Positions 49,134 through 58,561 of a stretch of DNA of 64,000 nt are shown here, one piece after another. The notes under the pieces were generated by a model. It did no database searches. It was not told the origin of the DNA and saw nothing but the letters and a program-made list of their open reading frames with translations. The first letter of the stretch is position 1, and every line of letters begins with the position of its first letter. Source of the DNA: Mangrovimicrobium sp033283385 (GTDB taxonomy: Bacteria > Pseudomonadota > Gammaproteobacteria > Pseudomonadales > Halieaceae); the NCBI GenBank assembly GCA_033283385.1, contig JAWMQQ010000003.1, positions 1-64,000 on the forward strand, read 5' to 3'. The position numbers and the translations under genes were made by a program.

Positions 49134-50984
49134 ATGACCGACAACCCGACACAGCCGTCCGGCAGCTCAGGCGAGCCGACTTCCGGGCTCTATGCCTTCG
49201 CCGAATGCGAGATGGTACCGCTGCCCAACGGCGCAGTACTGCTGATGGATCGCTTCGGGGACGGCCAGCTCATGGTGGCTCCACCGGTGGCACAGAGCAT
49301 GCCGATGTGCAAAAGCTTCCGCACGCTGGAACAACACACCGACCTGCTCACCTCCACCATTCCCGAACTCAACGGGCAGCACGCCGACGTGATGGGTGTA
49401 CTGGGCATGCTGCGCGATGCCGGACTGATGATCAGCGCGGAGGCTGCCTGCGAACGGCTCAATGCCCCGGTGGAAGCCGCGCTGGACCTGCCAGCCACGC
49501 GCGGGTTCATCATCACCTGCGACCGCCCCGCCGCCGTGGAGCGACTGCTGGAATCCGTGCTGCGCAGCGGCAAGCTGAGCCGGCACGAGGCGCTGTTCCT
49601 GGTCGACGACTCCCGCGACCCGGAAAACACAGCGCGCAACCGGCGGGCGGTCGAGCAGTTCAATCTCACCTCTGCGCGCAACATCACCTACTTTGGCGCC
49701 GATGAGACCCGGGCATTCATGCAATCGCTCATCGACCTGCTTCCCGGCGAGGAAGCGGCCATCCGCTTCCTTATCGACCGCGAACGCTGGGCCGGGGACA
49801 AGACCTTCGGCCTTGCGCGCAACCTCTGCCTGCTGCTTTCGGTGGGCCGCCGCGCCATCATCATGGATGACGACGTCATCTGCATCGCCGCACAATCGCC
49901 GCAGCAAAAGCCGGGCCTGGCCTTCGGCACCGCGGAGCGCGAGGTCGAGTTCTATGCCGGCCCCCGGGAAGCCATGGAGCACAACCCCCCGCTGGAGTTC
50001 GACCCGCTTGCAGGCCACGCCGAGTGCCTGGGGCTGAGCCTTGGCCAGGCCGTCGCCAGGCTCGGGGCTGGCCCGGTGACGCCGGCGCAACTGGCGGGCA
50101 GCAAGTCCGCCTACCTGCAACTGTGGCATGCGAACTCGCGACTGCTGATTACCCAGAATGGCACGCTTGGCGATCCGGGTACCTCGAGCACAGAGTGGCT
50201 GTACGAACTCGAGGGTGCCTCCGCCCGGCGCTTGCTGGACTTCCCCGGCGGCGTACAGGGCGCGCTGACCTCACGCAGCTACTGGCTGGGCTACGCGCAA
50301 CCGTGCTTCACCAAGATGGCGGTGATGTCCCAGGTCACCGGACTGGACAACTCGCAATTGCTGCCGCCCTATTTCCCGGCGTATCGCGGTGAAGACTACC
50401 TGTTCGGCGCCATGACCGAGTACCTGCACCCGGATTCGGCCGTCCTCAATTACCCCTGGTGTGTGCCGCACCTGCCGCTGGAGCAGCGCGGCGCCGACGC
50501 CGAGCCGCAGCCGCGCGACGGCCGCGGCCTGCTCAACCTCGGGAAATTCATCACCGACCACACCGTCTACCGCAGGGGTATTGCGCCGCAAACCCGGCTG
50601 CAAAGCCTGGCCGCCATGGTTGCCGAACTCTCGCAAACCGACGATCATGGGCTGGCACTTCTGTATCGCAAGGAGCTCGCGGAATTGCAGGGACTCGCAC
50701 TGGAACAACTGCACAGCCTGTTACAGGACGGCATCATGCGCCCGCCGCAGTGGAAGGAATGGCTGGAGGCCAGCGCGCAACAGGTGCAGCAGGCCTCGGA
50801 AGCGCCCGCAGCGCTGGGCGAAATCCGCAACGTCGACAAATCCCTGGACGAGCATGAAATCGCCACCCGGTTCCGCGAGCTGGCTGCCGGCTTCTCCGCG
50901 TCGCTCGCCAGCTGGGTCGCCATTCGCGAAGCAGCCCGATCCCTGGCCATCCAGACGGCACTGCCCCAGGCCTCTGTAGGCTAA
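49134..50984 (+). CDS. PqqD/RRE-like domain fused to a GT-A glycosyltransferase-like protein
   Basis: 616 aa, function unknown. Residues about 20-105 resemble a PqqD-type winged-helix peptide-binding domain: VPLPNGAVLLMD, a middle helix MCKSFRTLEQHTDLL and an end helix VMGVLGMLRDAGLM. From about 120 a GT-A-like domain follows: RGFIITCDRPAAVERLL (donor-binding strand), FLVDDSRD, and GLARNLCLLLSVGRRAIIMDDDV with a DDD metal motif near 245. The C-terminal 200 aa are helical and unassigned. First gene of a tightly packed operon with membrane and sulfotransferase genes. A role as initiating glycosyltransferase acting on a bound peptide or lipid is possible but unproven. Confidence 0.6.
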   Translation: MTDNPTQPSGSSGEPTSGLYAFAECEMVPLPNGAVLLMDRFGDGQLMVAPPVAQSMPMCKSFRTLEQHTDLLTSTIPELNGQHADVMGVLGMLRDAGLMISAEAACERLNAPVEAALDLPATRGFIITCDRPAAVERLLESVLRSGKLSRHEALFLVDDSRDPENTARNRRAVEQFNLTSARNITYFGADETRAFMQSLIDLLPGEEAAIRFLIDRERWAGDKTFGLARNLCLLLSVGRRAIIMDDDVICIAAQSPQQKPGLAFGTAEREVEFYAGPREAMEHNPPLEFDPLAGHAECLGLSLGQAVARLGAGPVTPAQLAGSKSAYLQLWHANSRLLITQNGTLGDPGTSSTEWLYELEGASARRLLDFPGGVQGALTSRSYWLGYAQPCFTKMAVMSQVTGLDNSQLLPPYFPAYRGEDYLFGAMTEYLHPDSAVLNYPWCVPHLPLEQRGADAEPQPRDGRGLLNLGKFITDHTVYRRGIAPQTRLQSLAAMVAELSQTDDHGLALLYRKELAELQGLALEQLHSLLQDGIMRPPQWKEWLEASAQQVQQASEAPAALGEIRNVDKSLDEHEIATRFRELAAGFSASLASWVAIREAARSLAIQTALPQASVG

Positions 50985-51003
50985 TGCCCGGTGAGTTCGC
51001 CAC

Positions 51004-52245
51004 ATGAGCTCGCAGGCCATGCCAGTGGCGCAGTCGCCAGGCTTCCCGGCATTCGCACGTTCGGCGGTCCAGGCCGCAGCCTGCCTGCTGCTCAGCGCAA
51101 TCGTACTGGTACTGCTCTACCTGCTGTTCGCGCCGGAAATCCTGCAACAGCAGGAGTCCACCGCAGGCAGGGAAATTCGCCCCTGGACCTTTGACGGCGC
51201 GGACCTGATCCCCCGGCGCGGCGAGGGGCAGAAGACCCGCGATGACGGGCTGCGCATCACGCAGATGGAAGTGGACGAAGACTCGCGCGCCATCTTCACG
51301 CGGCCGGCCGGGTTCAAGGCCGAGCAGTTTCCCTACATCGAGTACACCATCCGCAACCGCAACCCGGCCAGCTTTTACTACTTTATCTGGCGCACCGCCG
51401 AGAACCCCGACACGGTCTACCACGTGGACCTGCCTTACACGGGAGACCGGCCCACCGTCCGCCTGCTCGACGCCAAGGACTCCTGGAGCGGGTCGATCAC
51501 CGAGATCGGCCTGGATGTCTACGGCGAGCTGCGCGAACCCAGGCCGGTCGTCGAGCAACTCACCCTGCTGCCAACATCGCGAATCAACCTGCTGCGCGCC
51601 ATCTGGACCGAGTGGGCGGGACAGCGCAGCTGGAACCAGCGCTCCGCGCACCACCTGATCGGCGGCCCCTACAACCCGATCCTGCCGCGACCGCTGGCCA
51701 TGGCCGCCTGGGCAGGGCTGGCAGTACTCCTGGTGCTGGCCAGCGCGCGACTGGCGCACGGCGACAGGCGCATCGCCATTCTGCTTTGCTGCCTGGTTCC
51801 CTGGCTGTTCGTGGACATGCTGTGGCAGCTCAACCTCTCCGAGCAACTGGACGAGACCCGTACGCTGTTTGCCGGCAAGACACCGCATGAGAAGCACATG
51901 GCGGAAGAGGACTCGGAGTTCTACGAATATGCCCAGCACCTCAAGGAGGACGTGCTGCCGGCGCCGGGTGCGCGGATCTTCCTGCTGAACAGCGCACCGC
52001 TGCGCAGTTATCGCCGGCTTAAGGCGCAGTACTACCTGCTGCCCCACAACGTCTATAACTTCGGCAAGTATCCGCTGCCCGACAGCCTGAAGAAGGGCGA
52101 CTACCTGCTGGTGCTGGACCGCGTCCCCGGCCTGGATTACGAGCCCGCCACGGGCACCCTGCAATGGCAGAATCACAGCCTGCCGGTAATTCTCCTGGAC
52201 CAGGAGGAGATGGGCTCGATGTTCCTGTACGAGGTCAACCGGTGA
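51004..52245 (+). CDS. membrane protein with periplasmic beta-rich domain
   Basis: 413 aa, not recognised. One transmembrane helix near the N-terminus (about 21-43), a probable periplasmic beta-sandwich-like domain (about 50-200), two further helices (about 220-265) and a soluble C-terminal domain (about 275-413). The last codons overlap the start of the next membrane protein (GTGA), so the two are coupled and probably form a complex. The layout suggests an accessory subunit of a glycan-building machine. Confidence 0.55.
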   Translation: MSSQAMPVAQSPGFPAFARSAVQAAACLLLSAIVLVLLYLLFAPEILQQQESTAGREIRPWTFDGADLIPRRGEGQKTRDDGLRITQMEVDEDSRAIFTRPAGFKAEQFPYIEYTIRNRNPASFYYFIWRTAENPDTVYHVDLPYTGDRPTVRLLDAKDSWSGSITEIGLDVYGELREPRPVVEQLTLLPTSRINLLRAIWTEWAGQRSWNQRSAHHLIGGPYNPILPRPLAMAAWAGLAVLLVLASARLAHGDRRIAILLCCLVPWLFVDMLWQLNLSEQLDETRTLFAGKTPHEKHMAEEDSEFYEYAQHLKEDVLPAPGARIFLLNSAPLRSYRRLKAQYYLLPHNVYNFGKYPLPDSLKKGDYLLVLDRVPGLDYEPATGTLQWQNHSLPVILLDQEEMGSMFLYEVNR

Positions 52246-53669
52246 GCGAGACGATCTCCATCCCCGGTGCCGTCATCGCGATCCTGCTGCCATGGATCAT
52301 GGGCAGCGCCTGGATCTACTGGCTGCTCGGCAGGACCAGTCGCTGGAACCTCTGGCTGGTGATCGGGCACGGCTACCTGTTCGGCCTGTTCGTCACTACC
52401 GGGGTGATACGCGCATGGTCGCTGACAGGCCTTCCCCTCAGCTTCGCCGGTATCGCGTCCTGCCTGTCAGCGATCGCGCTTGCCGGCGCAGTCCTGGCGT
52501 GGCGGCAGCCGGCGCAATCCAACCGCGGTATGTCCCGCGCCTCGCTGCCACTGTGGGAAGTACTGTTCTGCGCGGTGATTCTGGCGCTGTTGCTGTGGCG
52601 CTACTCCACCATGTTGCAGGAAGTCGTGCTGCGCCCGCTGTTCCCCTGGGACGCCTGGATGAACTGGGCACCCAAGGCGATCGTCTGGTTCCACTACAAG
52701 GAGCTGGTGCCCTACGTCAGCCCCGAAACCTGGCTGAATGCGCCGGCTGATGCGCTGAACTATACGCTGGGTGCCTACAAGGCCTGGAAATACCCGGACG
52801 GTGTTCCCCTGGTCATGCTCTGGGGCATGCTGGCGGTGGGAAGTTCGGATTCCACCCTGCCGAACCTGCCCTGGATTTTTATCAGTATCTCCCTCGGGCT
52901 CACCCTCTACGGCCACCTCCGGCTGTCGGCCATTCCGGCTTACCTGGCGCTCAGCGCTGTTTATTTACTGCTGAGCATGCCGTTTCTCAACGTTCACTCG
53001 GCGCTGGCGGGTTACGCCGACCTCTGGGTGGCAGCGACCTTCGGGTGTGCTGTTTTTGCCGTCGCGGAATGGGATAACTCTCGTCGCTGGCCCTACGCGG
53101 TGCTGGCCATCTACTGCGCCCTGTTCTGCGCCGAACTCAAGATACCCGGCCTGGTGATGGCCATGATCGCCATGGGCTTCCTGCTGCTCTCGCTGCCCAA
53201 TATCCGCAAGCAGTACCTGATTGCGCTGGCCTGCCTTGGCGGCCTGGCCGTCATCGCCGTGTTCCTGGTGGGCCTGGACGTTACCATCCCGGGCCTTGGC
53301 CGTATCGCCCTGGGCACCAGCCAGATCGCTGTGCCGTACATCGGCGAATTCCAGATCGCCTGGCACTCGATCACCCCGGCGATGCTCAATACGTTTTTCC
53401 TGATGATCAACTGGAACATACTCTGGTACCTGGTCGCGGTTCTGTTCGTTTTCGTCATTGTCAAACCCCGCTTGCTGGTCGAGAACTTCGTTATTTTCGG
53501 CGCCCTGGCCTGCACCCTGATATTCCTTCTGTTCGTCTACTACTTCACCGGACGCTACAAATTCGCCCTGGACTACACCCAGGTGAACAGGGCAATGATT
53601 TACCTTACTCCGATCTGTGCCTACGCCCTGGCGGTCACCGTTGCCACGCGGTGGCGCTCCTCCCGATAA
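52242..53669 (+). CDS. polytopic membrane protein, possible GT-C glycosyltransferase
   Basis: 475 aa with about eleven hydrophobic helices. Between early helices lies LFPWDAWMNWAPKAIVWF, an aspartate-containing loop of the kind found in lipid-sugar-using GT-C enzymes (PMT/ArnT/GT87 types). The GTG start overlaps the previous stop, and its TAA overlaps the ATG of the next gene. It could be the polymerase or a mannosyltransferase-like enzyme; a Wzy polymerase is an alternative. No flippase is in the window. Confidence 0.6.
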   Translation: MSETISIPGAVIAILLPWIMGSAWIYWLLGRTSRWNLWLVIGHGYLFGLFVTTGVIRAWSLTGLPLSFAGIASCLSAIALAGAVLAWRQPAQSNRGMSRASLPLWEVLFCAVILALLLWRYSTMLQEVVLRPLFPWDAWMNWAPKAIVWFHYKELVPYVSPETWLNAPADALNYTLGAYKAWKYPDGVPLVMLWGMLAVGSSDSTLPNLPWIFISISLGLTLYGHLRLSAIPAYLALSAVYLLLSMPFLNVHSALAGYADLWVAATFGCAVFAVAEWDNSRRWPYAVLAIYCALFCAELKIPGLVMAMIAMGFLLLSLPNIRKQYLIALACLGGLAVIAVFLVGLDVTIPGLGRIALGTSQIAVPYIGEFQIAWHSITPAMLNTFFLMINWNILWYLVAVLFVFVIVKPRLLVENFVIFGALACTLIFLLFVYYFTGRYKFALDYTQVNRAMIYLTPICAYALAVTVATRWRSSR

Positions 53670-54847
53670 TGCGCTCACTGATTTTTCACATCGGATGTCA
53701 CAAGACTGGCTCCAGCTCCATACAGTCGACATTGCTGGCGGAAAGAGCATCCCTGCAGTCCCAGGGCTACACCCTTTTTTACGCCAACACTGATGGCTCG
53801 CCCCGTGTGAACGGCAATGCCCTGCCCTGGGTCAGGTACCGGCCCAGCGCAAGCTCCCGGATCCAGGGAATGGCAAGGCGCGGCTTTGCAGACGCCCTGG
53901 CGGATTCAGGTGAAAATGTGATCGTCTCTGCCGAGAGTTTCTCGTGGCTCTTCTCGCGACGGCAGATCGACACGCTGGCAGCTCGGCTGCATCGCTATTT
54001 TGACGATATCCGGATCGTGACCTACGTTCGCCGGCAGGATCAGCAGGCGGTATCCCACTACCAGCAGGCCAGCCACCGGGACGCTATCGTCTCCACTATC
54101 TTCTACCAGGGTAACTTTCGTGCACTGCCCCCCTACGGGGACCACTTGCGGTTCTACCTGGACTACAATGGGCGCCTGTCCCTGTGGGGCGACGCATTCG
54201 GCGACGAGAACCTCTTGATAGGCATTTTTGAACCGGACCAATTGCACTGCGCCAACGTGGTCCTGGATTTCTTCAACCGGGTCGGTCTGAACCAGCCCCG
54301 GAAAGCCGCGAGGATGAATACCTCCAACGGTGCGGAGAGGACCAAACTCGGCCACCACGTCAGTGCCAGGGAGTTTTCGCCGGCCGTCTGGAATGCACTC
54401 CTCAAACACACGGACAATTCAGGAAAACTCCTGCCATCGAGGGCTGAGGCAACGGCCTTCTATGAGAAATTCATCGACTCCAACCGGCAGCTGAACCGGA
54501 GATTCTCTCTCTCGGACAGGGATGCGGTTTTCGGTAACGATTTCGACTACTACCCGCAAGAAGCGAATGATCTCTGGGATGAAGACAGTGCGAACAATGC
54601 AGTACGGCACTTGCTCTCAGGAATCTCCGAACTCGGCAAACTCCAGCAGGCAGACCTGGATATCATCCGACAGGCCGCGGATGCGCTGAGGGACTCCTCA
54701 CCCGATTTGTCAGCCAAACTCGGGGAAATTGTCGATCACCAGAATTCCGGCCACGGCATCTATGGCGCATTCGCCTGGAACTGGAGGTCCAGAATACGCT
54801 CGCTGGCACGCAGGCTCGGCACTACAGGTTTAAGAAAATTGCGATGA
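53669..54847 (+). CDS. sulfotransferase-like protein 1
   Basis: 392 aa. N-terminal MRSLIFHIGCHKTGSSSIQ fits the 5'-phosphosulfate (PAPS) loop of sulfotransferases (strand, then GxxKTGSSSIQ). The 3'-phosphate part is plausible in DDIRIVTYVRRQDQQAVSHY with the conserved Arg. Translation is coupled to the upstream membrane protein (TAATG) and overlaps the next gene by 4 bp. Would sulfate a sugar using PAPS. Confidence 0.7.
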   Translation: MRSLIFHIGCHKTGSSSIQSTLLAERASLQSQGYTLFYANTDGSPRVNGNALPWVRYRPSASSRIQGMARRGFADALADSGENVIVSAESFSWLFSRRQIDTLAARLHRYFDDIRIVTYVRRQDQQAVSHYQQASHRDAIVSTIFYQGNFRALPPYGDHLRFYLDYNGRLSLWGDAFGDENLLIGIFEPDQLHCANVVLDFFNRVGLNQPRKAARMNTSNGAERTKLGHHVSAREFSPAVWNALLKHTDNSGKLLPSRAEATAFYEKFIDSNRQLNRRFSLSDRDAVFGNDFDYYPQEANDLWDEDSANNAVRHLLSGISELGKLQQADLDIIRQAADALRDSSPDLSAKLGEIVDHQNSGHGIYGAFAWNWRSRIRSLARRLGTTGLRKLR

Positions 54848-55896
54848 AAACCGTATACCTGCACGTCGGGAACTTCAAAACCGGCACTTCCGCCATACAG
54901 CAGTTTTGCAGCTCACACTCCGACCAGCTCCTGGAGCAGGGCCTGTTGTATCCCCAGAGCGGACGTGCCGCCGCCGATATGACCAACCACAGCGACCTGT
55001 CACTCACACTGCTGAGGGAGAATGGGCTGCAGGTTCCGCCATGGTATAAGCGCGAAGCCAGCTTCGACCAACTCCTCTCGGAGCTGGGGCCTGAGCTGGC
55101 AGACTCTCCGGCACAGAATATCCTGATATCTTCCGAGGAATTCACAAGGTTCGCAGCAGTCCCCGAAGCCTCGGGAGTCATTTTGCAGGACACCCTGAGA
55201 AAGGCCTTCGAACCCTACAGGGTCAAGGTCATCATGTGTGTGAGGGAACCCCTGGCTTTCAGCAAGTCCTGGTACAACCAGGTAAACAAGGGATTCCGGC
55301 CCGTCGCCAGATTTTGCGATTTCTTCAATCACCTCAACGAAGCGTATATCGCCCCTGGCGTAGGAGCAAAATTCTGGCGCGCCACGTTCGGCGACTCCTG
55401 CCTCGTCCCGCTGCTGTATGAGGAAAATTCGCAGAATCACATCGCAAGCTTTCTCGCCGCCACCGGTATCGTGAGCTTGCCGGGGGTCTCATTCGAAACC
55501 GCCGCCCGGATAAATCCCAAGCGGGATGAAAGCACATTGGAACGGGACCGCCTTGCCAAGATTCACACCCTGAAAGCCATCGGCAGGAGAAAATTCTTCC
55601 TGAACAGCGCAGTCCTTTCCTCCAGCGAAAAATTCCAGGAATTCGAGGACAAGGTTCACAGCGTTTCAGAAAACTTCGATCGGTTTTGTCGAATCGAAGG
55701 ACTCGACGGAGGCCATTCCAGGCTGAGCACCATCTCCCTTTTGCAACATGAACTAAAGATAAATACAGCGCCCATGCCAGCCACCACGCGATTCAGGAGT
55801 TGGTATTTCGCGTTGATGGATAACGACCTGTTCATCCGAACCAAAAGATATATCAAGCGCAATCTGGCGCGGTATTCCAGGAGACCAAGCCATTGA
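54844..55896 (+). CDS. sulfotransferase-like protein 2
   Basis: 350 aa. N-terminal MKTVYLHVGNFKTGTSAIQQF is again a PAPS 5'-phosphosulfate loop; VKVIMCVREPLAFSKSWYNQ fits the 3'-phosphate motif (Arg, then Ser). Start ATG is in the ATGA overlap with sulfotransferase 1, and its end overlaps the next gene. Resembles sulfotransferase 1 in the first 60 residues, so the pair may have arisen by duplication. Confidence 0.7.
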   Translation: MKTVYLHVGNFKTGTSAIQQFCSSHSDQLLEQGLLYPQSGRAAADMTNHSDLSLTLLRENGLQVPPWYKREASFDQLLSELGPELADSPAQNILISSEEFTRFAAVPEASGVILQDTLRKAFEPYRVKVIMCVREPLAFSKSWYNQVNKGFRPVARFCDFFNHLNEAYIAPGVGAKFWRATFGDSCLVPLLYEENSQNHIASFLAATGIVSLPGVSFETAARINPKRDESTLERDRLAKIHTLKAIGRRKFFLNSAVLSSSEKFQEFEDKVHSVSENFDRFCRIEGLDGGHSRLSTISLLQHELKINTAPMPATTRFRSWYFALMDNDLFIRTKRYIKRNLARYSRRPSH

Positions 55897-56813
55897 GTAG
55901 CCGAGAATCAGCTCACGATTTATCCGTGGCTGTCATAACACGCACGAAAAACCGCACCCTGTTGCTGCGAAGGGCCATAGAGAGTGTCCTGGGGCAATCC
56001 CACGCCGACTGGCAGCACGTCATTGTCAATGACGGTGGTGATGCGCTGGATGTGGACAAGCTGGTATCGGAATATAGCGAGCGATACAAAGGCCGCCTGA
56101 AAGTTGTGCACAACAGCGAGTCGGTGGGGATGGAGGCCGCATCCAATATCGGCATAACCGCATCCTCCAGTGAATATGTTGTAATCCACGACGACGATGA
56201 CTCCTGGAACCCGGCGTTTTTGCAGGAGACCCTGGCCACGCTCGAAGCGTGCCCTATCCCCTCGGTGCGGGGCGTTGTTACCCATATCAACCAGGTCTTT
56301 GAAAAGATTGATGGCGACAAGGTCATCCATGAAAGGGAGCAGATTTTCGACCCCGACCTTTCGGCCATCACATTACCGTTTATCAGTGAGGTAAACCGGT
56401 TTCTTCCGATCGCCTTTATTTTCAAACGCAACGTGTTCGACGAAATCGGGTTGTACGACGAGTCGTTGCCAGTGATCGGCGACTGGGAGTTCAACATCAG
56501 GTACTTTTCAAAGTTCGATGTACTGGTGCTCCGCAAGCCCCTGGCGAACTATCATGTGCGCACACAGGCGATGTCCGCTTATGAGAATACTGTCACTGCC
56601 GGACAGGACCAGCATCAGTTCTATCGATCGCTGATCATCAACAAACATATCCGCAACGACCTCGAGTCCGGCGCGAGCTCGCTCGGGCATTTACTCATGT
56701 ATGGAGACTATTTCTTTCGCACCAGCGGTGGCGTCTGGCGTATCAATAACCTGCTGGACCGACTGAAAAATCTCGCGCTCGTCAGGTGGTGCAGGAACGT
56801 GTTGAAGAAATGA
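55893..56813 (+). CDS. family 2 glycosyltransferase
   Basis: 306 aa, GT-A fold. DLSVAVITRTKNRTLLLRRA begins the nucleotide-binding strand; VIVNDGGDA and VIHDDDDSWNPAF supply the metal aspartates; GDWEFNIRYFSKFD is a plausible acceptor/catalytic region. TTG start inside the previous stop, with AGGAGA upstream. Donor and acceptor sugars unknown. Confidence 0.85.
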   Translation: MSSRESAHDLSVAVITRTKNRTLLLRRAIESVLGQSHADWQHVIVNDGGDALDVDKLVSEYSERYKGRLKVVHNSESVGMEAASNIGITASSSEYVVIHDDDDSWNPAFLQETLATLEACPIPSVRGVVTHINQVFEKIDGDKVIHEREQIFDPDLSAITLPFISEVNRFLPIAFIFKRNVFDEIGLYDESLPVIGDWEFNIRYFSKFDVLVLRKPLANYHVRTQAMSAYENTVTAGQDQHQFYRSLIINKHIRNDLESGASSLGHLLMYGDYFFRTSGGVWRINNLLDRLKNLALVRWCRNVLKK

Positions 56814-57688
56814 ACATCTCCGCTGTTGTCGTCACATTCAATCGCAAGGCCATGCTCCTGCAGACCCTGGAGGGAATCAAAGCCCAGACCCTGCCCCCGG
56901 ACAGGATTTTCCTGATAGACAACGCTTCCAGTGACGGTACGCAGGATGCCCTGCGCGAAGCCGGATTCCTCGACTGGCCCGCGCTGGAGTATGTTCGACT
57001 GGAACAGAACACCGGAGGGGCGGGTGGCGTCGCCGAGGGCATGCGGCGCGCGCTCGATGCGGGTTCGGACTGGGTGTGGACCATGGACGATGACGTGGTC
57101 CCCGACCGGGAGGCACTCGAACGCCTCACCAGCTATCAAAACATCTCGGAGTGTATCAATTCCCGCAAGGTATTCGCCGAAACCGGCGAAACCCAGGACT
57201 GGGAGCAATTTTTCGACTTTGCCACCGGAAGGCTCGTCGATCTTCGCAACGTGTCCTTTGCGAACGGCAAATCCTGGTGTCCGGTGAACGTGGCTTGCTT
57301 CGAGGGCATGCTCGTCAGCAGGAATGTTATCGAAAAAATATCGCCGCCGGACCCCGGCTATTTCATCTATCACGATGACACCCTTTTCGGCATCCTCGCC
57401 TCATTCCATACGAATGTGATTTACGTACAGGATGCATTCTTTACCAAGCTGATCCACGGCTACGGCGCCACCACGCCCATGCGCTGCTACTACAAGATCC
57501 GAAATACGATTAAAATGCGCCGGGACGTCTACGCCACCGGGATGGTTGGGAAGACCAGCCTACCGCAGGATTTCCTGTTTTTCGTGAACCTGGCCAGGGA
57601 GACGCTAAAGGCGCTAATCGAGGAGCCGCGACCAGGCATCGCCAAATCGCTCCTGAAGGGCTGGATCGACGGAATCCGCAACGTCTGA
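56810..57688 (+). CDS. GlfT-like family 2 glycosyltransferase
   Basis: 292 aa; ATGA overlap with the preceding gene. MNISAVVVTFNRKAMLLQTL, DNASSDGTQ and LEQNTGGAGGVAEGMRRA are typical of the galactofuranosyl/rhamnosyltransferase branch; the DDDV motif follows in WVWTMDDDVVPDREAL. HDDTLFGILAS and LIHGYGATTPMRCYYKIRN match the acceptor side of that group. May add Galf or rhamnose; Galf would need a glf mutase elsewhere. Confidence 0.85.
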   Translation: MNISAVVVTFNRKAMLLQTLEGIKAQTLPPDRIFLIDNASSDGTQDALREAGFLDWPALEYVRLEQNTGGAGGVAEGMRRALDAGSDWVWTMDDDVVPDREALERLTSYQNISECINSRKVFAETGETQDWEQFFDFATGRLVDLRNVSFANGKSWCPVNVACFEGMLVSRNVIEKISPPDPGYFIYHDDTLFGILASFHTNVIYVQDAFFTKLIHGYGATTPMRCYYKIRNTIKMRRDVYATGMVGKTSLPQDFLFFVNLARETLKALIEEPRPGIAKSLLKGWIDGIRNV

Positions 57689-57727
57689 CACATAACTCGC
57701 CCGTGAATAACCGGTTTCAATTGTAAA

Positions 57728-58465
57728 ATGTTTTTTCTGGTCAGTAGCCGCTACAAATTCCTGATGGGCTGGTCCGCCAAGTGCGGCTGCTCGAGCGTCA
57801 AGAAGTGGTATCTCGATATACACGACATTCGCCCGCACCACCTGGGGATGGAAATCTACAAGGCTATCGGCTACGGCAATACCAAATACACGAAAGTCGC
57901 CTGGAAACGTACCAGGCTGTACCAGGACTATGCCAAGTATGCGGTAGTTCGAAACCCCTATAGCCGCGTGGTAAGCGGCTTTCTCAACAAGTATGTCGTG
58001 CACAGGGAAATCCCCAACAAGGGTTGGAGTACGTTTCAGGAGTTTCTGGAGACGCTGCGCCTGGACACCAATTTTAAACTGGTCGACAAGCACCACTTCA
58101 CGCCCCAGTTCTCGGAGGATTACCGCTACTTTGCCAAGTCCGGAATGCAATTCGACAGGGTGATCCCACTGGAGCATCTACAGGCAGCGCTGGACGAAAT
58201 TTCAGCCGAGCTGGGCGCCGCTACTCACCAGGCACCTCGAGCCAACGCCACCGAGTATGCGAATCCGGAAGATGTCGGGCGGGACTGGGCCAATGTGCCC
58301 ATTGCCGATTTCAAGCCGGAAATAATTCCGTCATTCGAGTACTTCTACAATAGTACGACCAGGCAACTGGTCGACGAGATCTACCGCCAGGATTTCGAAA
58401 TACTGCGCACCTTCGGACTGGACTACCAGTCGGGAGATGGCAGCGAATCGGGGCTGGAGCAATGA
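57728..58465 (+). CDS. sulfotransferase, family 2 (HNK-1/chondroitin type)
   Basis: 245 aa. 5'-phosphosulfate loop FLMGWSAKCGCSSVKKWY and 3'-phosphate motif AVVRNPYSRVVSGFLNKY are both clear. Sulfotransfer_2 enzymes act on carbohydrate. Unlike the previous genes it is preceded by a 39-bp gap; start ATG at 57728. Strong evidence that the product of this operon is sulfated. Confidence 0.88.
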   Translation: MFFLVSSRYKFLMGWSAKCGCSSVKKWYLDIHDIRPHHLGMEIYKAIGYGNTKYTKVAWKRTRLYQDYAKYAVVRNPYSRVVSGFLNKYVVHREIPNKGWSTFQEFLETLRLDTNFKLVDKHHFTPQFSEDYRYFAKSGMQFDRVIPLEHLQAALDEISAELGAATHQAPRANATEYANPEDVGRDWANVPIADFKPEIIPSFEYFYNSTTRQLVDEIYRQDFEILRTFGLDYQSGDGSESGLEQ

Positions 58466-58561
58466 TGCAGGCGAGACCAGGCAGGCGGAATAGCCTAAAA
58501 TCACTCCTGGCACACGGAAGTTGGCCTGCAATCCACATTTACCACCCGACGGGAAGCTACA

